NCBI RefSeq assembly: GCF_964340395.1
Contig: NC_135554.1
Coordinates: forward strand, 10,971,475 to 11,035,474
Direction: 5' to 3'
Length of the DNA stretch: 64,000 bases
Source: Glandiceps talaboti
Lineage: Eukaryota; Hemichordata; Enteropneusta; Spengelidae
The translations under genes and the position numbers were made by a program. The notes beneath the pieces are model-generated. The model searched no databases, was not told the origin of the DNA, and saw only the letters and a program-made list of their open reading frames with translations. Shown here piece by piece: positions 11,496-24,738 of the stretch (the stretch's first letter is position 1; every line of letters starts with the position of its first letter).

Positions 11496-14400
11496 GGTGG
11501 TGGTGGTGGTGGTGATAATCATCATTATGATGATAGTGATGGTGATGATGAGGGTGTCAGTGATTGTGGTGGTGGTGAGGATGATGAGGATGGTGACAAC
11601 GACTTAGATGTTGTTGTTTTTTATTGTATCCCTGTTCTCTTTCAGTCATCATTTTCACCATCCATCTTTATTTAGTTCAGTTGTCCTGGCTTTAAATACT
11701 GATACTGCATGCATTTTATTTTTTATCATATCCAGAGCAAAGTCAGTAGCCCCATCTACACATAGGTCGTCCTACCTGAGGCAGTCCCAAGTCCTACCTG
11801 AGGTAGGATAGATTTGTGTCTACACGTAGGAAGGTTACAGCGTAGATGTCGCGCATTCCGTCCTGACAGTACTATAGGACGAAGTCAGGAGGGTTTCAGG
11901 AAACCTCTTAAAGGTGTCCTAAGTCAGGACGGTTTCAGGACAGGTTCAGGACGCATTTGCGTCTACACGCGCTTCAAACTATCCTGAATCCTACCTCAGG
12001 TAGGATTTTTAGTGCCGTGTAGACGGGGCTAGTGTTATCAATATGAACTTTAATAAACAAAAATATTAGATGTCTGACGCTATCTTTTCTTTTCCTTTAG
12101 ATCCTTTTTTATTGTCACTTTCCAGACCAACTTCTTACAAAGAGAGTGACCTTCTTGAAGAAAATGTACAGAGCACCAATTGATTGGTTTGAAGAGAAGA
12201 CTACAGGAATGGCTGATTGTATCCTGGTGAACAGTAACTTTACTGGTAAGTTGACAGTGTGTTTTGCTAAGGGAAGTAAGTAAGTAAAATCTGTCGAGGT
12301 TCCCTTGGCATTTTACCAGGGTTCTCAAACAATATGAAGATAGATTGTATATGTATGGGAAACACTGGAAAGTAATGGCTGTACATCTGATAGGAAGAAA
12401 TAAATAACACAGAGACCCTATGGAAAACAATGGAAAACCTGAACTAGAGACTCACACATGAAAAAAAAATAACATTAAAAAATCTACCTACCCATACCTA
12501 TTCTGAAATTGAGCACACAATTTTTTTTATTAGGCCTTACCACCACAACACTACTGGGTTCACTGTTCACTGCATGCATCTGTATGCAGATGTTGTACAT
12601 GTATTCATTGTTATATTGATTCATGTGACTGAACGTTTGCCTTTTTTGATTTGCAGCTGAAACTTTTAAGACAACATTTCAGTCTTTGTCGGACATTGTC
12701 CCAGATGTTCTATATCCCTCATTGAACTTCACTGCATTTGATGGACCTGTAGATGAGGCAGGAGATCTTATACCAAAGAATGTTGCTGTTCTGTTTCTGT
12801 CAATCAATCGATATGAAAGAAAGAAAAACTTAGGATTGGCCATAGAGGCTCTAGGTAAGTGTGAGCTAGTTGTAAGCTGATGGCTAAATCATAAGCATAC
12901 CACATTAAGGTGACTACATGTAATTTTGCACAGTGTTGCACAAGTCAACAAACGAACATCGTTCATTTAGGTGAAAAACCCCCTCCCCCTAAAAGAATGT
13001 TCACAAGTGCGATATCACACATTTTATATGATGTAAACCATGATGAAAACTATAGCGGCCACACCACTATGATCGATGCAATGTAAAAATCTGATTGTAA
13101 ACATACTACCAGAAATACAGCACCATATCTCACATTAGAAGAAAATTTTAATCAACTTATCAACATCTCAGTAGTAATTACAAAAGCTGTTATCATTGAA
13201 GGAGTTAAAATATTCCGTCAAAATTTGGTTAGTGCGAAAATGAAGTTCAGTAATCTCATTTGTGCCAGACCCCTCCCTTAAACAAACAAAGTTCGCTTAC
13301 TGAGCTTGTGTGACATTGTGCGACCATACCTAATTCATTTAGAGTGTTACAGGTAAAGCACAATTATGAATTGAAGTTATCACTAACATGTACAAATACA
13401 TGTACACTAACTTTTTTCATTATCGGGGTATACTATGTTTTTTTTTAAATTTCAAACAAATGACCACACCATCATTGTAAATGTTGTTATGATGATGAAA
13501 CATAAGATTTAAGTATCGGCTATCAGTAGGGTTGTCGGTGGCCGAGTGGTTAAACCACTTGCTTCTTATTACTGCAGTCAGGGTTCAAACCCCATTCAGG
13601 GTTCGATTAAATTTACCATACTGTAAGTAAGAAGAGTGTCATTCAGTTTGACTCTACCGAACAATGCAGGTTTTCCCCAGGTACTCCAGTTTCCTCCTGC
13701 ATTAACCCATGATGGATGGCCCTCACTGGACTTCTTGGGAGACAAGTGTTTATATACTTAAAGAACTACCCGGTATAAATAAAAGATTATTATTATTATT
13801 ATTATTATGGGCACCCATTACAGTAATCATGTATGAGTGAATCCTAAGTCTAATAACCTGACAGTAATTGCAAGAATTGTGTTACTGTTTGTTAATTATA
13901 CATATTTTTAAAAATTCAGCTGAATAAAATCAAGTAATAAGAAATACGCTGTGACTGACATATGTTGGCTGCCATCCTAAAAATCTATTTGAAAGGCGCA
14001 GTCCACAATGTGATTAAAATTTAAGGAAGAAAAGCAGTTGTCTAGCAGAGTTATTGATAAAGCTGGTCCAGAACAAATCAATAAACCTTCATCATTATTA
14101 TGGCCCCATTGATAATTCTAAATGAAGAACCTAGTCTCAGGATTGAATCTCTAGCCTTTTAGTGTCACTGACCTTTTAAAGTAGCTACATAATGTGTGTT
14201 GTCATATTGTGTTATTTTAACTATGTATTTACTTTACCAATGCTTTACACCACATGACGTAATAGTCAGGAATGTCTCCCAATCAGGATAATAGCACACA
14301 ATGTACTTTCCTTGTTTATCCTGATTGGGATAACTAAGGAAAGTACAATTTTACAATTTGCATGTTTTTAATTTTCGAATTATATTGTTGACAGGTACCA

Positions 14401-15193
14401 TTGGATTATCCGTATTGGGATAAATGGATCAAATTATTTCAGATAAAATCATTTCAAACACATCAAATCATTTCGAACACAAACGCACCTCAATACTGAT
14501 TTTCTATTTCTTTATTCCACATTCATATAGATTTTTTTTTTTTTTTTTTTTGGGGGGGGGGGGAGCAATGATAAATACCTGCACTTTCATCTATGACATA
14601 TTTATTCCAAGACTGTTATGGCTATGAACAAGTACACATACCATCAGTTAATTTTGATTCTGTGTCATCTTATTCCAGGAGAGCTGAAAGAGAATGTATC
14701 TGAGAGTGATTTCAAGAAAGTACACCTTATAATGGCTGGGGGCTACGACGACAGAGTTACAGAGAACAAAGAACACTACTTAGAACTGAGAGAGTTAGCC
14801 ATGAAGTTGAAACTTACTGACAATATTACTTTCCTCAGATCTTTTAGTGATTCTGAAAAGAGAATCCTTCTTGACAGTTGTACCTGTCTGTTGTACACTC
14901 CAAGTAATGAACACTTTGGGATTGTACCAATAGAGGCGATGTACATGCAGAGACCAGTCATAGCTGTCAACAGTGGTGGGCCATTGGAAACTGTTGCCAA
15001 TGAACAAACAGGGTATCTTTGTGACCCAGAGCCTGAGGCTTTTGCTAGTAAGATGCAGAAATTTGTGAGTGAGCCAGGGTTGAGAGATAAACTTGGTAAA
15101 GCTGGAAGTGAGAGAGTGAAGGCAAAATTCTCCTTTCAGGCATTCACCCATCAGCTTGATAGCATTGTGATGAGATTGCAGGAAGCAGAATGA
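10576..15193 (+). CDS. ALG2: ALG2, alpha-1,3/1,6-mannosyltransferase, four exons, 402 aa
   Basis: The enzyme adds the second and third mannoses to the dolichol-linked glycan on the cytosolic face of the ER, using GDP-mannose (GT4 family). Exons are 10576-10926, 12101-12245, 12657-12854 and 14679-15193; phases 0, 1 and 1 join cleanly. Residues 8-18 read [11 protein letters not shown], the ALG2 N-terminal motif. A hydrophobic stretch at about 68-94 fits the membrane-associated part. [21 protein letters not shown] and AGGYD follow in the expected order. The GT4 EX7E motif is Glu309 and Glu317 in [11 protein letters not shown]. Length matches the family (human about 416 aa). The frame upstream opens with GTG rather than ATG, so the ATG at 10576 is the start. 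Confidence 0.93.
11118..11160. repeat. (TTG)n microsatellite
   Basis: About 14 units, in ALG2 intron 1. Confidence 0.95.
11423..11515. repeat. (GAT)n(GGT)n compound microsatellite
   Basis: A GAT run changes to a GGT run near 11481, in ALG2 intron 1. Poly-Asp/poly-Gly frames across it are artefacts. Confidence 0.95.
11748..12030. mobile_element. MITE-like element with terminal inverted repeats
   Basis: The left end agccccatctacac and right end gtgtagacggggct are inverted repeats with one mismatch. The similarity continues inward to a shared inverted block, cctacctgagg / cctcaggtagg. AGT flanks both sides (11745-11747 and 12031-12033), which suggests a 3-bp target duplication. The interior has repeated caggac/gtcctg words and no coding frame. 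It is a non-autonomous DNA transposon in ALG2 intron 1; the family is not assigned. Confidence 0.7.
12101..12245 (+). CDS. ALG2: ALG2 exon 2
   Basis: Follows the acceptor tttcctttag and starts ILFYCHFPD. It ends after NSNFT plus one base at the donor gtaagt (phase 1). Confidence 0.9.
12365..12530. repeat. Dispersed repeat R1, copy 1
   Basis: Shares the word order atggctgtacatctgat, aacacagaga, atggaaaacaa, ctgaac-aga, tcacacatgaaa and tctacct with stretches at 23085-23245, 59820-60090 and, reversed, 30430-30610. It lies in ALG2 intron 2. Confidence 0.7.
12657..12854 (+). CDS. ALG2: ALG2 exon 3
   Basis: Follows the acceptor gatttgcag and reads AETFKTTF through [10 protein letters not shown] to EAL, ending one base into a codon at gtaagt. 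Confidence 0.9.
13528..13808 (+). mobile_element. tRNA-derived SINE with (ATT)n tail
   Basis: A Pol III A box (tggccgagtgg, near 13539-13549) and B box (ggttcaaaccc, 13582-13592) form a tRNA-Ser/Leu-like head. The body contains ttttccccaggtactccag and tttcctcctgc, and the 3' end is aataaaag followed by (ATT)n. Partial copies occur at 49940-49970 and, inverted, at 50965-51098. It lies in ALG2 intron 3. Confidence 0.85.
14277..14346. repeat. Nested inverted repeats (hairpin)
   Basis: tcccaatcaggataa at 14277-14291 pairs perfectly with 14316-14330. An overlapping pair, gtactttcctt and aaggaaagtac (about 14303-14313 and 14336-14346), can form a competing hairpin. It may be a relic of a small MITE in ALG2 intron 3. 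Confidence 0.65.
14679..15193 (+). CDS. ALG2: ALG2 exon 4 (C-terminal catalytic half)
   Basis: Follows the acceptor cttattccag and carries [15 protein letters not shown], the EX7E motif in [11 protein letters not shown] and VNSGGPLET. It ends at TGA 15191-15193. Confidence 0.92.
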
Positions 15194-15559
15194 ACATTTC
15201 TCAGTGACTCATGTTCACAGAAATACTAAACTTTCAGGCTTTTATAAACCTGAAGTCATGAATGAATACATGTGCCAAGTACTTTGTACACAAAATGCCA
15301 AGAAATTCTTATATTGTAGTTCATAAAATTTGTAAGCTCTAAATTTGTCCTAGAATTTTTCATCTTGTATGTATTTTTCTCATTATTTCTTTGTCTTTGT
15401 TTCAAAACACTGTATGACAATCTATTGATCCCTCTTTAGTCAAACCAATGTTTGAAACATATATTTTGGGGTATGTTACTACTCTATGTGCATGTACAAT
15501 GTAGACAGTATGTATACTGCAATACTTTGACATGATTGGATATTGTTGATTTTTCGTGA

Positions 15560-15565
15560 AATAAA
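15560..15565 (+). terminator. ALG2 polyadenylation signal
   Basis: AATAAA lies 367 bp after the ALG2 stop, in an AT-rich 3' UTR context. Confidence 0.5.
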
Positions 15566-15569
15566 GTAG

Positions 15570-18500
15570 TGTCACATTTCAGAGAGTGAACTGCATAGCA
15601 AAGTTATCACAACTCTGAAAATACTGATCGATGTGAACATGCATTTTTGCTCCAATGATTTTGTATTTTAAAATTTTATCTCAACAACTGGGAATATTTT
15701 CTGAAAGTGTTTTGTTTGATTTAATGACTTACCCCATAATATTGTCCACCATGAGATGTATTGAAACCTGTCTTGGTTAACATATTTGTGTAGCGCAGTA
15801 CACACAGTATTGCGCAATATATACAATACAATCAAATTGATGTTTGCGCCCACATCCAAAAATCAGTGCCCCCACAGAATCATGATTTCAGCCTGTAGCT
15901 ATACTACATATAAATAAACAACCTTAGATTGACATATACAGTGTCTCAATTATTGATATTGGTATTTTAACAATTTTCAGTAAATATATTGTTGTTTGTC
16001 TAAGCAAAAATATGATACCCCAGTTACATTAAGTGCAGGTTTAAGTATCAATGTATTTTGGCAGATCAACACATAGAGAGAATTTTGAAAGCACTTGTTG
16101 ATTTGATTGACATGTGTAATGACTGTTCGGTACTTTTAGTTGTGCCACCCCTGTCAAATTTTATTACTGATAAATTTGACTTTGTTGCTCCGTTCATCAT
16201 TAATTACAATTAGCTACTAAGGTTTAACGAGTAAACTAGATTTGGACAGGCAGGAATACCCTTTACCAATCAGGGTCAGAGTCCACCAGATATATATAAA
16301 CTGAATGCCTTCTGTAAGGGCAAAGCCTTCAGATGTTTGTTCCTCCACATATTAATTGTAGGAACACAATATGCTGCGCTATCTAGCTATCATACCCATG
16401 CATATACACACTAGAACATTGAGACTGTGGTCACTAGGGCTTATCCAAGCCAGATAAGCCCTAATGACCCCTTAAAAAAATATTCATGAATTTATTTTAA
16501 CACCATTTTATTAGCGCAACTGAACTGATGAGGTTCAGTAGTGCTGTAGGCATCGAAAAGTGTCTGACTGACTGTGTGTATGCTTGTCTGTGTGTCAAAA
16601 ACTTAAAGTCAAAAACCGCCATGATATTTGATAAGAAAATTACCATGGTGTCTAATTGGGAAATTGTTCATATCAAAATGATATTTGGTCAAAAAATTGA
16701 AGCTCAAATACTATTGGGCAGATTGGTCTGAAATTTGCTGGAAATGTTCTTATAGGGGTGTAGATTGGGATTGTTCATGACATGGTGATCCCATCAGTGG
16801 TATGCAAATCAGGGATAAAGAATTGCCATTTTGGTCAAAAATCTGTAATTCCAAAGGCACTTAGCTGATTTGGCTGAATTTTCACAAGGATGTTTTTAGG
16901 GATGTATAGATCACTGATATTGATTACACAATCCCATTAGCGATATGCAGAAAAACCATAATTTTTGGTGAAATGTCTGTGTACAGAAGTAATTGTTTTA
17001 TTGATCTCATTAAACCATTAAACATTTTTATGGGGTACTTAACATAATGTAACAAGTGTATGTGAATGGCCCTGGAACCTCCTTGAGGTTACTTGGAAAC
17101 ATTCTCTACCTAACTTTAACACTAAACCATAGGTTGGTTCAAGGTAAAATGCCTGTCCGTCCATCTGTCTCTGTCTTATAGATGATGCAAGTGATTTAGG
17201 TATTGAGCTTTGCCTCTAAAACTACTGGAGATGAAATTTGGTTATGATTCTAACAGTTGTGAGTGTGTCATACTTTCATGTAATTGTCCTAGCAACCATG
17301 ATAATGCCCTTAGCAACAGTCAAATGATAGTTGTCGTTTCTTACAATTATAACAACATGGATCGGTAGGCAATTGAATAAACATTTCAAAGATATGTAAA
17401 TGCCCTATCCAACAAGACCACACCCATAGCAACAGGTAAATATTGACGAATAATGCCAAATAACACCGGTGACGGGAAGGTGAATCAATAAACATTGCAA
17501 AATTGTATGTAGATATGCCTAGCAACAAGACCACGTCCATAACAACATTAAATGATGTGTATATTGCAGATATAACACCACGGATGGGTAGGCATGGGAA
17601 GAAATCTTCATAAAATGTATGCAGACCACATAATCATTACAGAAAATTAAAGTGTACTGTCAACAGTTGTGCTACAACACCAATGGCGCTTTTATCTTGG
17701 ATTATCCTTAACGGAAACATCTAGTCTCCCCCCCCCCCCCGAAGTATTTGCTCAGGTAATGACACCGGCCCTTCCTTTTATTGCTTGAACCCCCAATACC
17801 CCTATGTCCCCATTTGCTGTATTTTCTGAATGCCTCGTTTTCACTATACAACATGACTCACTGTGTAAATAGATGCTTAGATTGACAATGAGATACAAAG
17901 TCGAGTGAACCATCCTCTAGTGAAATTGCCTTCACACTTTTGAAGTGCAGAACTCTATATAAAATGTATGAAACTTATCACTGTTATGGCCACACTCCAA
18001 TTGTTTTACCAACAAAACAATGGCGGGTGAGTATATAAGGCCTAAGAAAATAACTAAAAAATAACCATTTTCCATCCCGACCGACCGACTGACCGACAGC
18101 TTGCAGCACAACATATTGCCCTAAGTGTACAGTGTTTATTTTAAGTACAATAACATACACTGATCACCTTTACGTCATCACCGTATATATATACTTACTA
18201 AAGACTGGACTACCTACATTGAAACAGCGTATTAGGTCAACGCAGAAAAACATTCACCAGTAAACTTGTACAGGAGCGTGCGACCATTCCCGGTGACCCT
18301 TTTTATCACATGTGGGTGCTATGTAAATCAGCAAAATTAAAGCTTTCCCGTAACTAGATAAAGTCCGTAAAGAAAGCGATATAGTCTAGTAACCATAAAT
18401 TATGGTAGACATTACATCGCGTGTACAGTTAGAAACTGACACAAAGTTTGCATCCTACAGAACAGAGATTAATCCGGACTTGCTGATTCATAATGTGTAT

Positions 18501-18957
18501 ATATAAGACAAGCCAATCCGGATGTCAGCTTTGTTTCAGTAAAGGACTTTTTCTATAAATCGGATATTGTTAACATGTTGAAAATCTCATCAGATATTCT
18601 TAAAATCTACGACCAAAGATAATCTGAAAATGCTTATTATGGCTTGTCCCCCGGCCCATCCATGGACTATGAAAATGTCCAGAAACCTTAAGCTTGTTGT
18701 AAATCCGAATTGTTTAACTTTTCAGTGTTTTTGACTCCAGTTCTGAAATATTAATGTTTTTATGTGCCATCTGCCTTTGGTTGACCCGCTGCACTTATTG
18801 ACTTTTATTGTAATATGTCAAACTTATGTCAGCGGAACCATTGTCTTTATGTTTTGTGTATCTATATTTAACTAACACAGTGAATAAAATAACTAATTAT
18901 AGCTATATGATACATGTATGAACAGATGACAGTTGCATTTTACATTCATTAACTGAC
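15570..18957. other. Intergenic stretch with a dispersed repeat (R2)
   Basis: No exon is seen between ALG2 and the fucosyltransferase gene. About 16510-17640 resembles 24620-25470: both hold a CTGT-type run or remnant, aattgggaaattgttc..tcaaaatg, and repeated tagcaaca..caaatgatg phrases. This is an interspersed repeat of roughly 1 kb. Confidence 0.55.
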
Positions 18958-18972
18958 TTGTATTCATCAACA

Positions 18973-19113
18973 ATGAGACTCATTCACAAGTGTTTCGTCG
19001 TGGTTATCATTTTCGGGGCATTTTCACTTTCTTTCTTCCACGTGATGAATGCACTTAGATGGATCCAACGAATTCATTTGTTGGCTCAACGACAATCTGA
19101 TAAGTTCCTGGAG
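18973..19113 (+). CDS. Fucosyltransferase-like exon 1 (signal anchor)
   Basis: MRLIHKC is followed by a hydrophobic helix. It ends KFLE at the donor gtagga (phase 0). The upstream in-frame TTG is not a start. Confidence 0.7.
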
Positions 19114-21791
19114 GTAGGAAAGTACAAATACTATAAACCCTTAACACTCGAGGTGTACTCAACGTACATGTTTTACATGGCATGTTTTATAATAATAGGT
19201 TAAATCTAAAGATGTATTTACATACATTCAAGTGCAGTATTTCTATTTAAATTTTCACAGGGATGTAGGTTTTCATTTCTAACAGCTTGTGTACTACGCC
19301 AATTTAGAATTAAATAGTAGACTACTGACTCTGATAATAAACTTTTGATCTTTCTAGTTGTGTTCTACTCAGCTTCAGATACCAAAATATTAATAAAACA
19401 AGAGTATTAAAAAATGTATGAAACATACAATATACATATTTTAAATTTGATATAATTCAAATAGCACCTGATTCAAACGACTTTTGCCTCAAATGATCGC
19501 CTTAATGATGCAATTATCGACTATTTTCTTAAGTAAAGGTAGATGATCACTGTCCATTATGTTCATACGTAGGTAATAATTACGTATCGTAGTGGTGTGT
19601 TTTTGTCCGTCTTTCTGTCTCTTTATCTGTCTCTTCCATACTGCTTCACAAGCTTACGCTTCTGTAAGTTAAAGGGAACAAAATCGGACTTTATTTCGTT
19701 CTAACTATTTTAGTTGATGTCACTCACGAAAAGTCACTTTCACCTAATCTAAATAAGATTATTCAAAATAGCTATGTCGAAACAACTGTTCTACAATACT
19801 GGGGTAGGGAATTCAGGGTATGGTGCCCAATTACCCATATTGACGTCACTCTGTACACAGGGGTGGGGAATTCTGGGCATAGTGCCCAACTACCTATGTT
19901 GATGTCACTCTGTACACAGGGGTAAGGATATCAGGGTACAGTGCCCAATTACCTATGTTGATAGCACTCTGTACTCAGGGGTAAGGAAATCAGGGTACAG
20001 TGCCCAATTACCTAATTTGATGGCACTCTGTACACAGGGGTAGGGAATTCTGAGTATAGTGCCCAATTACCTATGCTGACGTCATTCTGTGCATGGGGGT
20101 AGGGAATGCTGGGCATATTGCCCAATTACCTATGCTGGCATCACCAAGAGGGTTAGTGTCTGTATCTATTGTTTATGCCTCACAGGTCAATTAGGTAGAA
20201 ACAATTGACTAACTAGGTATATAGAAACATTAGGGAGATTGATAGATATGGATAGTGGTGACATCAGCATAGATAATTGGTAACCAAATCATGTCAGTTT
20301 TAATACTCTTAATTTGAGAGAAGTCGCACGATGTAGAGTCATTGTCGTCACTTTTCATGACTCACTGGACACCAACTAAAGCAAATGGGCTAACACCATC
20401 CGCATCTTTTTGCCCCTTTAAGGGAGACCGAATACAATATACTGAAGAGTGTCTTTAATGTTTTCTTAGAACACCTGCAATGATTCTGGGAAGGGTATAA
20501 ATACATTTGAAATCAGCACCAATATACTGGAACAAGAAAAAGGAGAGAAAACCACGACGTCTGCATCCCATGGAAGTGAAAAATATGAAATTAACACAGA
20601 CATTGAAACATCTTCATTACAGCCGTTTAACACACGGCTGCTAAATGGCTGTGTCCTTGCAATGGAGGTGCGTCAAGCGATGAAAGGGCGTTACATTTTC
20701 GCGGTTGTCAACTTTAACGGTGGCCCAAACTTTCAGTATCGACAGTTCAAAGTCGCTGTACAAATGGCGATACATATGAGAAGGACGATAGTTCTGTCAG
20801 ATTTCCAACATCATCGTATGAAAGAAAGTTATAGAAGGGTCCATTTTCATGAAACCTTCGATGAAGACATTTTTAAAGAATTTATGCCGACCATAACAAT
20901 TGATGAATATGTAGAGAACTGTGGTAAAGTTATCAAGGACGTCATCACCAACCCATACCTTCGAAATATTACTATTGATGATAACATGGGCACATATCTG
21001 ATTCAGAAGGAATGGTTATGGACGAGGGCAGGAATAAGTATCCCGTCTGGAAAACACTTACCTCGGTCTGAGTCTAAATGTCAGCAGCGAATGAAGGAGG
21101 CAGATACATCTCCATGTATTGTAATGACTAGTCCCGTAGACTTTCAAGGAGTCCAGGTCGAAGAAAAAGCAGAGGTTCACGAAGCTTTAAATAAACATTT
21201 AGTAAGAACACATTTTCTACGAAAGGCAGTCGCCAGTATAATCCCTAAGTTGTGTAATGGAAAATCTATTCTTGGACTTCATTGGAGGAACAGGACGGGA
21301 GAACAGTAAGTATATGGTCAATATTTCGTATGGCCTTTAGTTATACTCGAAAACGTTTTGCTTGACACATTCAAGTTCCAAAGCAGCATATACTCGGCAA
21401 AAAAGAGCATACATACCATCATAAGAACTCCTGTATTCTATTAAAAAATGTATAGTACTTGATATATAACTGCACCATCTCCTATATCAGGCCATTGTCA
21501 GTTATTTATCCTAATTATCACATCCACCCTTCTATAATTATTATACTTTCCTCTATAATAATTATTATCTTAGTTGATGGTATTGGTGGTGGGCGAAAGG
21601 GTGTGGTGGGTGTTTGGGGAAGTAGGATTCGATCTCTCCAAAACATGAAAACAAAATGTTAGGCGTTACTTTACTTTATACATGTCTATATGATCATTCT
21701 CTGCCAATATCCCTTCACACCTTACTTTTTAGATGATGGAAAGAGACAATCTTCAACGACTATCATTACAGATACATGTGCACACACACAT

Positions 21792-21844
<53 letters not shown>

Positions 21845-22449
21845 CACATGTATATATATCTTGTCCACATCAAACAAAAAAGATCTGCGTATTTTCTTTG
21901 ACCAGCTCAACAATCGCCACCCGAAAATCAAATTTACCGCAGAAGTTCATTCAACTTCAGTTCTTTTTCTAGATGTCATAGTTCACCTCTTCAGTCATGA
22001 GTTGGAAGCCGATTTATATAGAAAACCTGTACGTTGCCATCATCGAGTTTTCATCCTTCCCATATTTTCAAATCAGTAGTTTATTCAGGTGTACTTCTGA
22101 TCAGACGCCTTTGCAGTAAACCACAATGGTGTGATAAAAGACTTGCACAGATGTCGCTAATACAATGCGGGTATTTGGCGAAAATGTATGAATTCATATT
22201 TATCATAGACATATTGTGCCTCTCTCCTCAACCGTTCGGATTTACTACAATATAAACAGAAAGCACCAACGAATGGAGTGCCATGTGTTACAATATGTGA
22301 TCCTCGTCAGTCACATCTGTAGAATAATTAAACAACTGGAAGGTATATGGATACAAAGAGCCGGGACGATGTATCCCCATATTATCATTATTTATTTGCC
22401 AGAGGTCGAAAAAACAACAACCAAATTTAATAAATAAAAATAATAAAGA

Positions 22450-22494
<45 letters not shown>

Positions 22495-23236
22495 TCTGTC
22501 TGTGTCATCTGTTGTGTATTGTTTTAAGTATCAAGATTAGTTACTGTAGAATAGTGAAATTAATTAGCTATTTCATGATCATGACAATGTGTTATTCACA
22601 CAATTCTCTACACTGGAAATTACCATAGTATTGATTTGTATCGCTACCAATTTTACAAACAAACACATTTTGACACTATTGATATTATATTTCAGGTGTC
22701 GCATAGGTTCCCTTGGAGTAAGTAATAGTCCAAGGTGTGAGAACCTATTTGGAATTCAAATCCAACTGATTAAGGAACTTTCTGATAGGATACAGACAAT
22801 TATAAAACAAAACGATATAGGCTGTGTATTTGTTGCACATGCACCAGAGGAACCCCAGGTAAATATTTATTTAAGTACATTTGTAAGAATTAACAAATTA
22901 ATTGTAAAGAAGTATCGCTTTCTTCCCAAAAATTACCACAAAATGGTTTTCATTTACTTGTTTAGGCCGAAAACAAATTGTTTCGTTTCGGTTACCCTAC
23001 CCATTCAGTGCCGATCCTAAACCTTTTTTTACGAGAAAAATAATAATATCGCAAGAATTGTGAAGTCTTGTGAGAAATAGTGGATGTGGAAATTGGCATC
23101 AATTTAAAAAGGCAATACAAATCTGTTCCTCCAATCTGTGATAATGGCTGTATATGTGATGAGAAGAAACCAATAACACAGAGACCATATGGAAAACAAC
23201 AGAAAACATAACTACCTGAACTAGACGCTCACATAT

Positions 23237-23297
<61 letters not shown>

Positions 23298-24689
23298 ACT
23301 CATCAGTTGTACAAACTTTGCTGACATGATAATGCTCTGTTCACATGGCAAAAGCGAGTCAGAACTTTTGAAAACCATCTTCGCTGAGTTTTGTTGAAAC
23401 CAACCAGTTGCCATTTGTGATGATATCATTTCTATGGTGATAAATACGTGTGCTTGAGAAAATGTTTGCAACCTCCAATATTATTATTTTAGAACATTGT
23501 TCGCCTAATGTCTGACGATATACCCAACATCATCACAATAGCTGACGTCATTAACCTACATGACCCGTATGTAGATGAGTATGGTGGTGATGATTACTTC
23601 CAGTCATTGATTGAACAGGAAATATGTACAAGTAAGTCTCAGAATGTTACTAATAAGCATGCAACATAAATTAAATTTCCGGCGGGAAATTATTGTCCTA
23701 AGTATGACGTAACTACTGGCCAATAGGAGGCAAAGCTTAAACAGGTGCATGTCTTCGTTCAGACCAGTATTGCCACCAGTACGTTTGTCGTGTACTTTCA
23801 AAGTTTCGTTATTATTTAGTTTATGTTTCTGAAATCCAAGTTCAAGGTCAGCTGTTTAGTTTCTTTCCACAAAGTCATTATTCTTTTTAAAAAGATGCAC
23901 CATTTTTTTCTGCACACGAGGCATTGCACTCTGGTGCAGGTTTGCCGAACTTCTTTCCTAAGAATTACGTGTTTTACAGCTGTAGACCGTAGACAGAGTC
24001 AAAACTATTAAATAAACTATCAAGATCAGTGAGCCTGACAATAAGGTTTCAGGTTGAGATAGACACCAAAATGATAACACACAAACATCACTTACACCGT
24101 GCGGGCTCTTTAGTTATGATATACACAATAACAGCATGTACACTACTACACAACGTATAATCATTTGAAGTTTAAACAACATCCATGGTCACCAGCCAGT
24201 GAATATTTGTAGAATCTGACAGTTTACAGCTGATTTGACAAAATAAAGAACGAAAATCATTGAAAAAAACATATGCAGGATAACTGCTTCAGTATATTGA
24301 TTACATTTTAGGTAATATCGGAAGAGTATGTGTCTAAATTTTAACAGATTCTACAAACTTTCATTGGCTAGTGACCATGGATTTTGTTTGAACTTCAAAT
24401 GATTATACCTTGTGTAGTAGTATGCATGCTGTTACTATTTATATCATTAACTAAATACAGAGCCCACACATTGTAAGTGATGTTGGTGTGCTATTTTTAT
24501 GGTGTTTATCTCAACATGAAACCTAGGGATCGGGCTGACTGATCTTGATAGTTTATTCAATGGTTTTGACTCGGTCTACGGAAAACAGCTGTATATACAC
24601 TGAGTTTTCCTGGGCGGCTATGTGCTCTTTGGACGTTTTCAGCACAACTGAACTAAGGTTCAGCAATGCCTATGGCCTCGTAAAGCTGC

Positions 24690-24738
<49 letters not shown>

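Noticed and set aside
11346-11675. Poly-Asp/poly-Gly reading frame
   Set aside because: It comes from the (GAT)n(GGT)n repeat inside ALG2 intron 1.
13528-13600. Functional tRNA gene
   Set aside because: The tRNA-like head runs into a SINE body with an (ATT)n tail and lacks a closed acceptor stem.
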